In this document: positions 31,601 to 44,331 of the stretch, piece after piece | Position numbering within the stretch: the stretch's first letter is position 1 | Layout: each line of letters begins with the position of its first letter | NCBI GenBank assembly: GCA_900642245.1 | Contig: CAAAJI010000090.1 | Coordinates: forward strand, 23,097-87,096 | Direction: 5' to 3' | DNA: 64,000 bases | Origin: Fragilaria radians | Lineage: Eukaryota > Bacillariophyta > Fragilariophyceae > Fragilariales > Fragilariaceae | Made by a program: the position numbers and the translations under genes | The notes under the pieces: model-generated | Seen by the model: the letters and a program-made list of their open reading frames with translations, nothing else | Told to the model about the DNA's origin: nothing | The model's database searches: none

Positions 31601-34600
31601 CGACGGCGTTTTTTTATGCAGGAGTGTCAAACTTGCATTAGCAGAGTATCATGAGCGAAGAATCAATACTATGGGTGAATTAACTCACCTAATAGGTATA
31701 GCTTTATGCCGAATTGGCGGACACGAAGACGCATGCAACTGGTTTGAAAAATCTCTGTCGTATCTCGAAGAAAAGAGAAGAATATTTGCAGAGAAGGGAG
31801 CAGAAAAAAACCAAAAAGGACCAAGTGACGAAGATTGGGATATCCTTGATATGGATGTTGGTTATTCTGAACATGCTCTTGGGTTATCGTATTCCTATAA
31901 CAACCAGCTTACTGCTGCAACAGCGCACTATCGCGAATCTCTTAGACTTTTTGAGTCTATTGCTGCTCGTAGAAAAGGCCGAATAAATCTGCCACAATCA
32001 AATTTAGATAATCCAGACCACAAGCAAAGCCAAGGGATGGTTGATCAAAGAGAGCTTGATGTTTCAATTAATTATGCTATTGCTGCTGTCATGTTGTCTC
32101 TAGGCTCATTGTATCACGAGCAACAAAAGTTTGATAGAGCTCGTCGCTTTCTTGAAGGCGCTATTCAAGTCGTATATTCCACAACCCATCGGATTCTCTC
32201 TGCTTCAAGAGGTGCTAGTTTTTCCATCAAATCAGTCACTTGTTTCAACAACCTTTCACTTATTGTTTCCATTGTTCGAGTCGGCGATGCCCATCGAAGA
32301 ATCGCAATGATGAGCATTCAGAAAAATAACATAGAAGAGGCCAAACTTGCATTTGAAACTGCAATGAGATACTTAGAATCTACAAATATCGAATCAAAGC
32401 TATCATTAAGCGTGGACGATGAAACACACTTAGAATCAGTTGGGCAACCTGAAATCGATGGGATGCTTCTCAGTTGTTATGAGCAAATGATGACAATCAT
32501 ATCGAATTCAGCTGGAGATGAACCAGATAGGAAAAAGTCTAGCTGGTGGAATTTTGGTATTAGAGCCCAAGATGATTCACGCTTGATCAATACAATTGGT
32601 GGGTTGACAAAAGAAGATATGTTATTTCGTCTTGGAAATATATTCGCAAAGCAAGAAAAATTAGATTCAGCCATTCGTTGCTTTCTAGAAGCCCGAGAAC
32701 TAACTGAAGAAAGGCTAGAGACTAGCGACCACGCCATTATTGGAAATATTTTGTTCAACCTTGGTGTTGTCTATAAGAAAATTTACAATGGTAGACTTGA
32801 GAAGACAAGTCAAAAGGCAAAGGAATGTGCCATTGATGCATTTGTCGAGTCTCTTCGTATCGCCAAATTGACATTAGGACCAGATTCACTATCAGCGGCC
32901 GAGGTCATGGAAGAACTGGCATCAATATTAATGCAAGATGAATCTAACAGTTCGGAGGATTATGTTTACCAAGAAGATGACGGAGCAACAAAGTTTCTTC
33001 GGGATGCAGTGTCGATTAGGACACGTCATCGAAGTGAAATGAACCTTCCGTATGCTCGTAGTATGCATCACTTAGGCTTACTTAGGCTGCGGCAGCAGCT
33101 AAAGGATATTGATGAGGATATATCCTCTCGAGATGACAAAAAGCTAGATGAATCAATTACCTGCCTCTCGCACGCCCTTCGAGTCAGGAAAACTCTACTA
33201 GGTGATCATTTAGATGTAGCGAACACTGCAAATAGCCTTGGAGTTGCCTTATGGAAAAGGGCAACGTCTCCAAATGGCAGTAAACATGCAACCTTGATTG
33301 AAGCCATGAAACAACTTAATGACTCGTTGTATATCAGAACGTCATTCTTGGAGAAATCAAATTATACAGAGTCTGTTGCGTCAAATTCTTCAAAGTACAA
33401 TGCTTGGCGGAAAGATCTTGATGGAACTGAAGATATTGGTTCGGTCGTGCTGAAAACTGTTGAAAATATGTATGATATCGCTAGAGTGCACGAATCTGAA
33501 GGTAACCATGACGCACAGAGCGTGTGCCTTAAAGATGCTATGCAACTATTAGACGTTTGGACCGAGAAGTTATTTTCTTCTGTTCACAAAAACGAAAACC
33601 GAACATGCCTCTAAATGACTCCTCAAGAAATATCTGGAAATCCAAGTTGTTATATGGGCTAGGATTAAGCAGAATTGAAGTTGGCGAATATTCTAATGCT
33701 ATATTGCATTTTGAGGAAAGCTTGAAACTAAGAGGGCTTGACCCTATTGAGACTGCAACTGCCAACGAAGTGTTTGATAACTTTTTCCGTCAAGATTCTG
33801 ATCAGCCAAAAAGAAAAGGAGCAGTATTAACCCCATTGTCAAGTGCAATCGCTATGGAGAAATTAGCGTTTGCTTATTGCAAAGTAGGTAAAGACGAAGA
33901 TGCACTCAAATTTTATGCCTTCTGCTTGCAGGTGTATGGCGAACATTTTGGTCATCTTAACCTTAAAGTAGCCAATATCCTGCGGCATATTGGAAAAGTG
34001 TATCAGGACAGGCATGATTATAAGCGTTGTGTTCGGTCACTACAAAGGGCCCTACATATAAATGATGAGCTTGATGGACCAAATAAGTATATTCCTCGGC
34101 TAGAGGATGCAATAGTTTACATGCAACTCGCTCGATCCTTGGTAGCATTGGGGGCTTACGATGATGTTGCATTGGAGCATTTCCAATCAGGAGTTGGAAT
34201 ACTTGAGGACGTTAATCAAATACACAGATCCCGATCCACGGCAAAAGCAAGCCTTACGCCGAGAAAAGGGTCAGATAAACTTGAATTCATAATAATTGAT
34301 GATCACAACACACATGAACTCCTTTTGGAGGGGTATTCTTCAATCCTCTCGTTGCTACGTAGACGCGATGATGATGGCACGGATAATGACGACTTGACTT
34401 TAGAAGTTATTCATAGCATTGGAAATACACATGCAGCTTTAGGTCAGTATGATAAGGCGCTGAAGTCCCTAAATCGGGTCCTTCAGCATCAACGAGAAAC
34501 GAAAGGTTCAGAGCATTTAACCGTTGCTGATCTCCTTTTCAATCTGGGTAATATACACGTAGAAATGGGACAGTTAGCTGAGGCTAGGAACTGTCATCAT

Positions 34601-37600
34601 GAATGTCACGTGATTTCAACATCGATTCTCGGTAGCGAAAGTGTTGAATTAGCTGAAAATATGGTTTGTCTGGGAAATGTCGAATATTTGGATAATAATT
34701 TTACCTTATCTTTAGAGTGGCTTGAAGGTGCTCTAAGACTTTTACAAAGCCGGGCAGACCAAGACGTTGCGATAGCAAAATGTCTCCACAGAAAGGCTTT
34801 AGTTCATGATAAAGTAGGAGAGTATGAACAATCTATTGATTGCTTCAATGAGGTGCTCCGGCTAGGTCGGAAAATTTGGGGCATGCATCATTTCGAACTT
34901 AGTAACATTCTTAACTCGGTTGGAAATGTGCATCAAAATCATAGAGAAATAGGAAAAGCTCTTAAATGCTACGAAGAAAGTTTGAGAATTCGTTCTCAGA
35001 GCGGAGACAAATTAAGTGTAGCAAGTGCAAAAAATAACATTGGAGCACTATTTGTGGCAATGGATAATACTGCTAGGGCACGTCAGTTTTATGCTGATGC
35101 GTTGAGAATCAAAACAGAGTTACTTGGTCCTGAACATGTTGAAACTTCAAGGACGTTGTATAATATGGGACAGCTATATTTCGCAGAGAAGAAATATTCG
35201 CAAAGTTTACGATTTTTTAATGAAGGTAGGTGAGGAGTCTGTTATATATTTGCCTCCAATGTCACAACTCATTAGTTTATTGTTCCTAGCGTTACAAGTT
35301 CTCAACCTCGTATTAGGAGAGAATCACAACGAAGTCGCTGCATGCTTATGCAGTATTGGTACTGTTTACGATGACATGTCACAGGAGGATCTTGCACTTT
35401 CGTACTTCAAAAAAGCTCTGAGTTCCGTTAAGGGGCAGACGGGAGCGAAGTCTGTTCGAGCTTCTGCTCTTCATAATATTGGAATAATACTGACGAAGCG
35501 ACACGACATCGATCACGCAGTTCGAATATTTCGCGAAGCACTTGAGCTGAAATTATCTGATTCTGGAGCAGATGATTGTTCTGATACACAATACAATCTT
35601 GCAAATGTTCTTCGATTGACAGGCTGCATCAACGAAGCAGTAAAGCTTCATAAAAGCGCGCTTGATACGAGATTGCAATACCTAGGACCAGATCATGTGG
35701 ATGTTGCAAATTCTTTGTTTGGGCTTTCCCAAGCCTTTGTTGACAGTGGCAATCATCGTGAGGCAGTAAAGATATTAACAGAATGTGTAAAGATTCGAAA
35801 GAAAATTTATGGAGAGCAAAGTGATCTATTTGCGGATGCAAATTTTATCCTTGGAACAGTGTTGCGTGAAGTTGGGAATCTCAGCGAGTCATTGCGATGC
35901 CTTAAGGCTGCACTAGAAGTTAAAGCGCTTACATGCGGAGAAAGCTCCGATGAGGTCGCTGAGATATCATTCAAACTTGCCATCGTTTTATGCGAAGTTG
36001 GAAAATACGAAGAAGCGAAATCGTACAACGCAAAATCCCTTGCCATTCGAGAGAATACGACAGCATCAAGCAGCTATGAGATTGCACTAATACTTGAAAA
36101 TATGGGAACTATCGAGCAAAAGCTCGGGGAGCACGTTTTGGCTCTGGAACGATTGAAACAGGCTATTGAAATTAAAGAAGCGAGTGGAGGTGAGGGCGAC
36201 CACGATGTTGGCCAAATTTTGCATACTATGGCTATTTCTTATTTTGAGCTTGAGAAATATGATCATGCTATTCGCTTCTTTGAGGATGCAGCGAAGCGAA
36301 AGAAACGAACTTTCGGCCCTAAGAGCATTGAAGTTGCACGTGTCCTTGTCGATGAAGGAAGAGTTTTTGAGCGTGTTGGCGAACATGAGCGTGCATTAAT
36401 GTGTTACGAAGAGGCTGTTGACTCCGATTGCTTTGAAGACGATTCTTGGGAACTCGGTCGAGTGTTCATGCGAATGGGGATCACCCACTTTGCCTTACGG
36501 AAGGCTGAAGATGCTTGGGATTGTCTTGCTGAAGCAACAAGGATATTTGAATCAGTGGAGCGCAGGGGAAAGCGAGTTAAGGAAGGTTCTGGTCGACCCT
36601 CAACTAGGACAACACGTGACTTACATGATTTGATCAAGTGTTACGAATGTATCATACGGCTCTCTGAGACTAATGCAACCCGATACAATATTGATAGGTC
36701 TCTTGTATTACCAAAAGTAGCTAATGTTCTTGTTGAGATCAAGGAGTATCAAAAAGCATCGCTTCTTTATCAAGATGCTATTGTTTTGTTACGCTCGTTA
36801 CCAGGAGACACTCGTTTTATTGTTGCCACCAATCTACATAACTTGGGAAATTGCCTTCATCATTTAGGAGATTTTAATGATGCTTTGACCAGTCTCGAAG
36901 ATGCACTGGGTTTGTTTCAAGACATTCCAGGTATCGAGGGCAAACATGTCGCTGATACCTATCATAGTCTTGGTGTGATTCATCAGTCAAGATCAGATAT
37001 GCACGAAGCTCTGACTTGTTACAGCAATGTCCTTAAGAGCAAGAGAGGTGATAGTAAGGACGGAAACGTTCCATTAGTTTCTACACTTGTAAGTATGGGG
37101 GAAGTCCTTCGCACACTTGGGATGTACGATGCAGCTATAAAGAGTTGTAAGGATGCTTTAAGGGTTCTCGAGACAAAAGGCGAATCAAAGCAGCTAATGG
37201 TGGCTCGTATTGTGCAATGCATTGGACGGACGCATAAAGACCGTTTCGAGTATGAGAAATCAATAAGGTGTCATCTCGAAAGTATCAAACAGTATCAAGA
37301 TTGTCTTGGAAGCAATAATATATCAACGGGTAAAGCTATTCATGAACTTGCCCTTGTATATACGTTGAAGGGAGACTACGAAAAAGCAGCTGAACAGTTT
37401 CAACAGGCTTACCACATTTTTAAAAATTATATTGGTTTTGGGATACAAGAGCACGATAAGGAAAGCCAGAAGGGAGACACGGGCATCAAGCTTCTGTCGG
37501 AAGCAATCACCAATTTTTCTGAAAAATGTCAAGGTGAATTTTTTATTGAAGATGCTGACGCTGTTTTAGGACTAGGATCAATTATGGATAACATCGGTAT

Positions 37601-40600
37601 GAAAGAAGAAGCAATGCTTTGCCATGAACTAGCCGTCAAAATGATTGATGACCGATTAGGTTCTAACCATCTTTCAAGTGCTCTTGGTAAGCACAGAATG
37701 GGGGTGATGTTGTTCAAGAAAGGCTTGTTTGAAGATTCTGTTTCGCGACTTCGTGAAGCTTTACAAACTAGAAGGTCAAAACTTGGCGATAATCACATCG
37801 ATACAGAAGATACTTTAAAGACATTGTCAAGGGCTTACGCTGCTTCCGGAAACTCGGAAATGGCTCTGTTTTACTTTAAAGAAGTTGTCAATATTCGGAA
37901 AACCAGATCCTCGAATAAAACAGATTCAGATAGTGAAGCTGATCTTTTACTCCGACTAGGTAAATTACATCTTGAACAACAAGAATACGCCGATGCTCTT
38001 ACTTGTTTTAAGGACTCTCTGCGAATGCAAAGGCAACTCAGTATTAATAGGGAGGAACAGAAACTCGGAGAAACCTTACTCTATATGGGATGGACACTCG
38101 TAGAAATCGATCAATACCAAGAGGCGCGTCTAACTTTGCTTTCAGCATTGCGTTTACTTGAAAGTGGGCAGGATGAGAGCAAGGATCTCATGAATGCGTC
38201 GTATTTACTTGGGCGAATCAATGAGGAAGAACGAGCATTCGATAAAGCTCTAGCTTGGTACGATAGAAGTTTGGTGATTCTAAATTCAATTGATTCTGCA
38301 GACTTTCAAATGAAAGCTCGACTTCTTTTGAGAATTGGAATGCTTAAATTTTCCCAGGAATCATTTGATGACGCCTTGCAATTCGTAAACGAAGCTCAAG
38401 ATCTTTTTTCTTCGTGTAATGGCACGCAAAACCTAGAATACTCTGATTGCGTCCATTCTAGGGGTTTAATTCATTTTGAAATTCAAGAATTTTCAGCTGC
38501 AAAAGAGTTTTTTCAGCTTGCACTTCAGATCCGACAGCAGCACTTGAAGACAGATGACCTTGAGGTCGGGAATTCCTTCCATTTTTTGGGAGCTGTTTTG
38601 ACAGAGTTAGAACAATTTGAAGAGGCGCGTTCTTGCCTGGAGGAAGCTCTTCGAATTCGTCGATTAAGTATGGGAGATTCGGCTTTCGGAGTTGGAGAAA
38701 CTCGACGTTTTCTGGGGTCAGTGGAGTTGCACCTCGGAAATTCAAAAGAATCTACTGATAATTATCTCGAAGCCGTTCGCATCGGTCTCGAATTCGTGGG
38801 AAAAAGACAAGCTATTAGTGACAAAGAGTACGGAAACCTCTTGGGCTGCTTCGATGCTGTAATCCCCATGGCTAAAAATGGCATTTACTCCGAAAGTCTA
38901 GGAAAACTATATCATCAAAAGGGGTCACTGCAGATTATGCATAAGAAGTTCAAACAAGCTTTAAACTCTTTCACTGAGGCCATTCAAGTATACAAAGCTG
39001 AATACGGCGAGGATCACCTAAATGTTGCAAACGCCTTATTCAATGTAGGTGTTTGCTTAAAGGAGACAGGCGATACGGAACGAGCTATGAAGTGTTTTGC
39101 AAGAGCTCTCAGCATTACGAGCGAGCAACTTGGTGAATATCATGTTGAGGTTGCGGACACCACTCAACAAATGGCGGAGGTTTACCGTATGAAAGGAGAT
39201 CTCAAGGGTGCAATTAAAATGTGTGAGCAAGCTTTGGATATTCGTCGAAACGTAGAAGACGAGACCTTGGCCGCTCTTTTAAATTTCAGCGGAGAGGTGT
39301 ACACCTCTCTCGAAATCAGTGACGAAGCTGAGCGTTCATTTCGAGAGTGTGTTAGAATTAGGAAAAAAATGCTTGGAGACGATTCTTTAGAAGTGGCACA
39401 AGCTCTCTACAGCCTTGGATACGTACTTGAAATTTTCCGAAAAGATTACAAGAGGGCTTTAAGGTGCTTCGAAGAATCGTTACGTATCCGAATTAACCTT
39501 AGCCTAGACAAAAACCAAGAAACTGCGCGATGCTTCTTGCATTTGGGAAATACTCATGCAGCATTGCGTTCTGATTCTAAAGCCTTTTTCTGCTTTGATA
39601 AAGCAATATCTCTCTGCAAGGAAGTTGGGATATCAGATGTATTTATTGTGGAAGACGCCATACTTGGTAGAGGTCATGCATTACTTGCTAGTGGAAAGCT
39701 TGTGGAATCTCTTGTACAATACGAAAAAGCTAGGCATGAACGCCAGGAGAGAGCAGGTGATAATAAAGAAAATTCCAAAGAAGTTGCTGACATATTTGTT
39801 TATGAAGCGATAGCCCTTCAAAAGCTAGGACGACAAGGTGAATCTTTAAATCGACTTCTACAAGCCTTAGATATGTATAAAGAAACTGTTGGAATGGACC
39901 ACCTTGGAACTGCAGGCGCTTATCAAAGGCTTGCGGAGCTTCATCTTGATATGGAAGAGTACAACGAGGCTCTGGGTTGTGCTCAGCAAGCATTGACTAT
40001 TAGGAAGAGTCGTCTCGGTAAGCACGACGAGGCAACAGGAGAATCTTACTTTGTCATTGGAAAGATATTCTTTGCAACCATGGATTTGGAAACCTCCAAG
40101 CCATGTCTTGAAGCTGCGTTAGAAATTTTCCGTCAATGTCGTGGCAGCAATCATCCCAGTACTGCTGATGCCATGTATTTCAATGGATGTGTTCATGGTA
40201 AGTCCTTTTTTATTCATTTCCCCTTTCTATGAAACCGCAAGTATAGAATCTAATCTTCCTCTCTATTATCAGAATTTTACAAGGATTGGGATGGTGCTAT
40301 AATCTTTTTTCAAGAAGCTTTACCTATTCGCCAAAAGAATCTTGGTCGAGATCATTTACTAGTGGCCGATATTCTCTTCAAGCTAGGTACATCTCATAAG
40401 AAGCGAGATGAATTCGAACTAGCATCGGATTGCCTTAGTGAATGTTTACGCATTAGAACTAACGCGTTCGGTCAAGAACATCAATATGTTGCTGATACAC
40501 TGTTTGAGCTAGCAGGAGCTTTGAGGGACAGTGTTCAGGTATCTGGAAAACTTGATCCATCTCAATGCTATGTTGATGCGATCCGTATTTATCGTCTGTC

Positions 40601-41360
40601 CCTTGGAGAATCACACGTTAAGGTCGCAAAATGCTTGTCAAGGCTTGGTGATATTTTGGAGAGAAAGAAGGAGACCAAAAAGGCTGGGAATTGTTATGAA
40701 AAAGCCGTTGCTATCTTTGAAGTCAAACTCAAGGCTGACCCCACCCCTGAAATTATGAGAGATTACAACGTTGAACGCGATTATGAAGCATATGCAGAGG
40801 TATTGCTGGATTGGGCCAAATTCCTTGATAACACTGGTAACGACGGATCTGCTATGAAAACTTATCGTCGTGCCCTAGGACTTTTACAAATAATTCGAGC
40901 TGATGACTCTGATCTAATCGACAACACATTATGCAGGATTGCAAACGTTCTGGGCCGTCAAGGTCGAGCCGGAGAAGCAATGCAACTTCTCGATCAAGTG
41001 AAAGAACGCAGAATCTCAGCTGTTGGAGAAAATCACCCTTTGGTAGCAGATGTTTATTTCTCAATTAGTCATGTGCTTGAAAAAAATCGTGACTATCAGG
41101 GTGCTGTTGAGGCTTTAGAAACGACTTTACGTATCCGACGTGCCACATTAGGACCATTTTCAGAAGAAGTCGGGAGTGTGTTGACACAAATTGGAATTGT
41201 GCAAGCGCATGCTACTGAGTTTGCAAAGGCTATTCGCACGTGGGATGAAGCGTTGGCAATTTATAATAAGGCGGGTCTACTTGAAACTGACCTAATAGTG
41301 CTTGATGTGAGAGAACACCAACAGAACGCAAAGCACATGTTGGAATCAATCGAAACATAA
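28632..41360 (+). CDS. giant tetratricopeptide (TPR) repeat protein, four exons
   Basis: Exons 28632-33568, 33628-35225, 35290-40197 and 40273-41360 sum to 12,531 bp and 4,176 residues in frame. Introns are 59, 64 and 75 bp. Intron 2 (GTAGGT...CCTAG) rebuilds FFNEALQVLNLVLGENH and intron 3 (GTAAGT...TCAG) rebuilds VHEFYKDWDGAI, both inside TPR units. Intron 1 (GTTATT...TCAAG) has a weak donor; a frameshift or two genes are alternatives. The first about 650 residues are acidic and non-TPR. The rest is a nearly unbroken array of about 42-residue units of the kinesin-light-chain/nephrocystin-3 type (VA..L..LG.....G.Y..A...Y..AL.IR...LG), roughly 70 by length. No enzyme domain, TM or signal peptide is seen; a very large protein-binding scaffold is likely. 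Confidence 0.9.
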
Positions 41361-43585
41361 AGGGGGTCTTGAAATTCAAATAACGAAAAGCCTCGTTGAG
41401 AAGCAAGAGTTTTGGTCTTCAATCCAAGGCATTCGGATATCCATGATTATTTCATCAATAATTTTTCCTTTAGACTAAAAACAAATTCGAATAGAAATGT
41501 CAAACAAGAACTTCACGAAGAGAATCAGCGTGATAAAAGAAAACAGTAGAAAAATGGCATATGAGCTGATAATTAGATATCATTTACCTGTTGATGATTA
41601 TTGAGCTACTTAATCAGCACCGTAGAAAAAAAGTATTCATGATTTTTGAGCTGCTTAATATTATTTGTCATGGTTATCTAAGGTCAGAAAAATAGTTAAA
41701 CAATTAAAGAATAGCTTATTCTTTTGATTGTGTCAAGTGGAGTTTACTCAGACAGCGTTCTTAACAAACCGACACAACAACACCCTCAGCTTCACCCAAT
41801 TCTTCTTACCCACATACAGCTTATGCATCAAACATACTGACCAAGCATTGCCTATCCTTTAAAACTTGCAATTTAGATAGTCCAAAGAAAAAGTATCATA
41901 CAACAACTAAATATGACTAGCCACTATCCAAACAATAAGTGAACCGTCAAGCCAGTAAAAACATACATCACTTATACTCGTGAAAACTTCTAACGTGGAT
42001 TTATCAAGTGTGATTTTGTAAAGGAAAAGTGACAATGCTGCTGATATTTTTATCTTAAAATTGTGAACAGTTAAGCAATGGTCTTGGAACAGGCAAATGA
42101 AGAAAAAGCGTTGTTTATATTTATAGTTGAAGGGGAAATACCTCCATTATGAAAGCATTGGACATATGGCTATGCAGGGTAATGGCAAGATGGATGCTAT
42201 ACATTATGCCAATATTGAAGCAGTGATTGAGGTGTATTCAACGTCCAGCTAGTTCTAGGGGAAATTGTGTAGGACATGGAAAATCATGGAAGCTTCCAAA
42301 AATTGTATATCTGAGCAAGTAAATTGAAAGATATTCTAAATCATCCTCCAAGTTGTTGGAAATACTCAAGACTTGAAGTTTCCATGGTAGTGAGGAAACT
42401 CTAACAAAGCATGGCTCTGTTGAAATAGCACCGTTCGAAATCTTTGTAAATAATTGTATTGCTCTTGGAATTGATAAAGTAATTGCCGAGGTAATCAATG
42501 CATTTTGGATTGAAGGTTGAGGGCAAGCGTACCAATTATCTGAGTTATATGGTTGCTGAACAATCTTGTACACGTATTTTTGAGGCTTATACCAGATTCT
42601 TGGCATAGTTCATCATATATGTACCAATTATATTTGTAATCTTCTGGGGGCACGTGTATTGACTGCTGCCTTCTGGATGATTATTTTTAGGTATCTGATT
42701 TTGTGGTAATCTGAAGATGTATACATTTGTTCCTTATCTACAATTACATGTTAGTGTCCCTATCGCAGAGATTCTAAGTCAAATAAAATACTTGATTATT
42801 ACCTTGCTTTCTCCAGCTATTAATTTCATGCATACTGCAATGTTGCGTGGTATGTTTGGGGTGCGCGTTGTCCATATGTATTTAGCACAATTTTGAAAAT
42901 AGTTGCTTCTCTTCCATCTGCAATGTCAAAATAAAGAAGGTCCTTCCAACCAAAGTTCTCAAATCTGATTTACAATTCATTTAAAGCAGTCCATATGATG
43001 GGTTTGCTTCTGTCAAAATGGTTTGAGTGGTTCTGTAGCTTTCGAAAATTAGTTTGCTCCCAGTTCAATGAGTAATCCAAGATGTTTTTTTGTGCTAAAG
43101 CAGGTGATGTGACTACTGCAGCTTGGACTGTAAGGTCAATTCCTTTTGTAACTTTGGGTGTGCAAATCCTATTACTGATGAGAGCTTCTCTTTCCTTCTG
43201 ACTTTCTCCTTTAGTAAGTTGTTGACTTATTTTGTTAAAATTTTGTTTCTTTACTTGCGCATATGAAGGTTAGGCTGTGAGTGTATTTTACAGTATGAAC
43301 AGATTTCTTTTGAATTTTGTTATGGTTTGGAAGTCGTTAGACACCTCGCAAATCCAATTCAACTTTGAAAAATGCATTCTTCTAAGAACATGTATTGTAT
43401 GTGTAACTACCAAATATATTAATGTTGATTTGAATAATGATGATTGGGAATTGTTTGTAGCCTTGGACTAAAGGCAGTAACTAAAGCTGCATATTGGGCT
43501 ATATCAAAAATGACTAATAAAAAGCCATTTATGCGTAATCACGCTGATATAGTGGTGAAAGTAAACTGTAATCTTGCGAAAAGCC
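41361..43585. other. gene-poor region with a start-less reading frame
   Basis: 2.2 kb without a complete gene. On the minus strand 42970-43269 is an open frame of 99 codons without ATG but with strongly protein-like composition (LTVQAAVVTSPALAQKNIL...), and a further fragment follows at 42840-42960 (FGWKDLLYFDIADGRE) after a stop. An ATG-started ORF at 42238-42606 (minus, 122 residues) has no recognised similarity. Together these may be retroelement remains or exons of an unrecognised gene. Confidence 0.4.
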
Positions 43586-44302
43586 TCATCTTTCATCTCT
43601 TTTCCTAAATGATCGAAAGAAGGAAGAAATGCGCGGCATTAGCTTTTCCCACTTATGATGCGCGAGTTGTATAAAGTCAAGAGGTATTGTTAACTTCAAC
43701 ACATTTCTTAATGCCCTGCAAATAATCTGTTTGATGACAAGAACGACTGATCTGTGTTGTAATTTTCGATATTGAAGATGGATGCTTTTCTCGGTACCGG
43801 GCGGAGGTAACGTTCCAAATCTATTCGGATATGCATTTTTCTGCATTGGAAATACATTAGTAGGCTCTAAACATACGGATAATGCATCAGGCAATCCTCC
43901 TAAAGTTAACTTCGGAAGCATAATAAAATCCTCAAATTTTTCCGTCGGCATGCTTTGCATACGAGCATGTACATATTCATCTCTAATATTTTTTCCAATA
44001 CGAGTGGTATTCCTTATGCCATGAGCAATCATTTTGTCTCCATAGGAATCTCCTGCATTTTTTGTTTCCACTTCACAACCAAATATTTGCATAAAAATTT
44101 CAGATGAGTTATCAAATATGGAATCAATAGACGGATTTTTCATAGAATATACATCATCTAAGGAGTTTAAATCTCCACCATCATTTTTTGTCTCTAGCTG
44201 AGACTCAAATGCTAAACTGTGCATGTGACATGACACTATGGCGGGCTTCGAAAGACTGCTGCATGCCTTAGAAGCTGACGTTTCTTTGATGCTTGTATGC
44301 AA
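43586..44302 (-). other. open reading frame downstream of the TBC1D20-like gene, possible last exon
   Basis: About 238 codons are open here, and the same frame stays open upstream to about 44420, overlapping the end of the TBC1D20-like exon in another frame. There is no ATG at the start, so it is not an independent gene as it stands. It could be a third exon joined by a short intron that was not identified with confidence, or the continuation after a frameshift. The C-terminus is basic and aromatic (HKWEKLMPRISSFFRSFRKRD). No homology is recognised. Confidence 0.4.
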
Positions 44303-44331
44303 AGATCTTTGCAGTGATGAAACATTTTCCT

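Noticed and set aside
33557..33614. programmed -1 frameshift in the TPR gene
   Set aside because: The local sequence CAAAAAC does not fit the X XXY YYZ slippery pattern in the reading frame; a short intron explains the phase better.
36087..36386. 99-residue minus-strand ORF
   Set aside because: Antisense to the TPR array; repeats in the coding strand produce long antisense frames.
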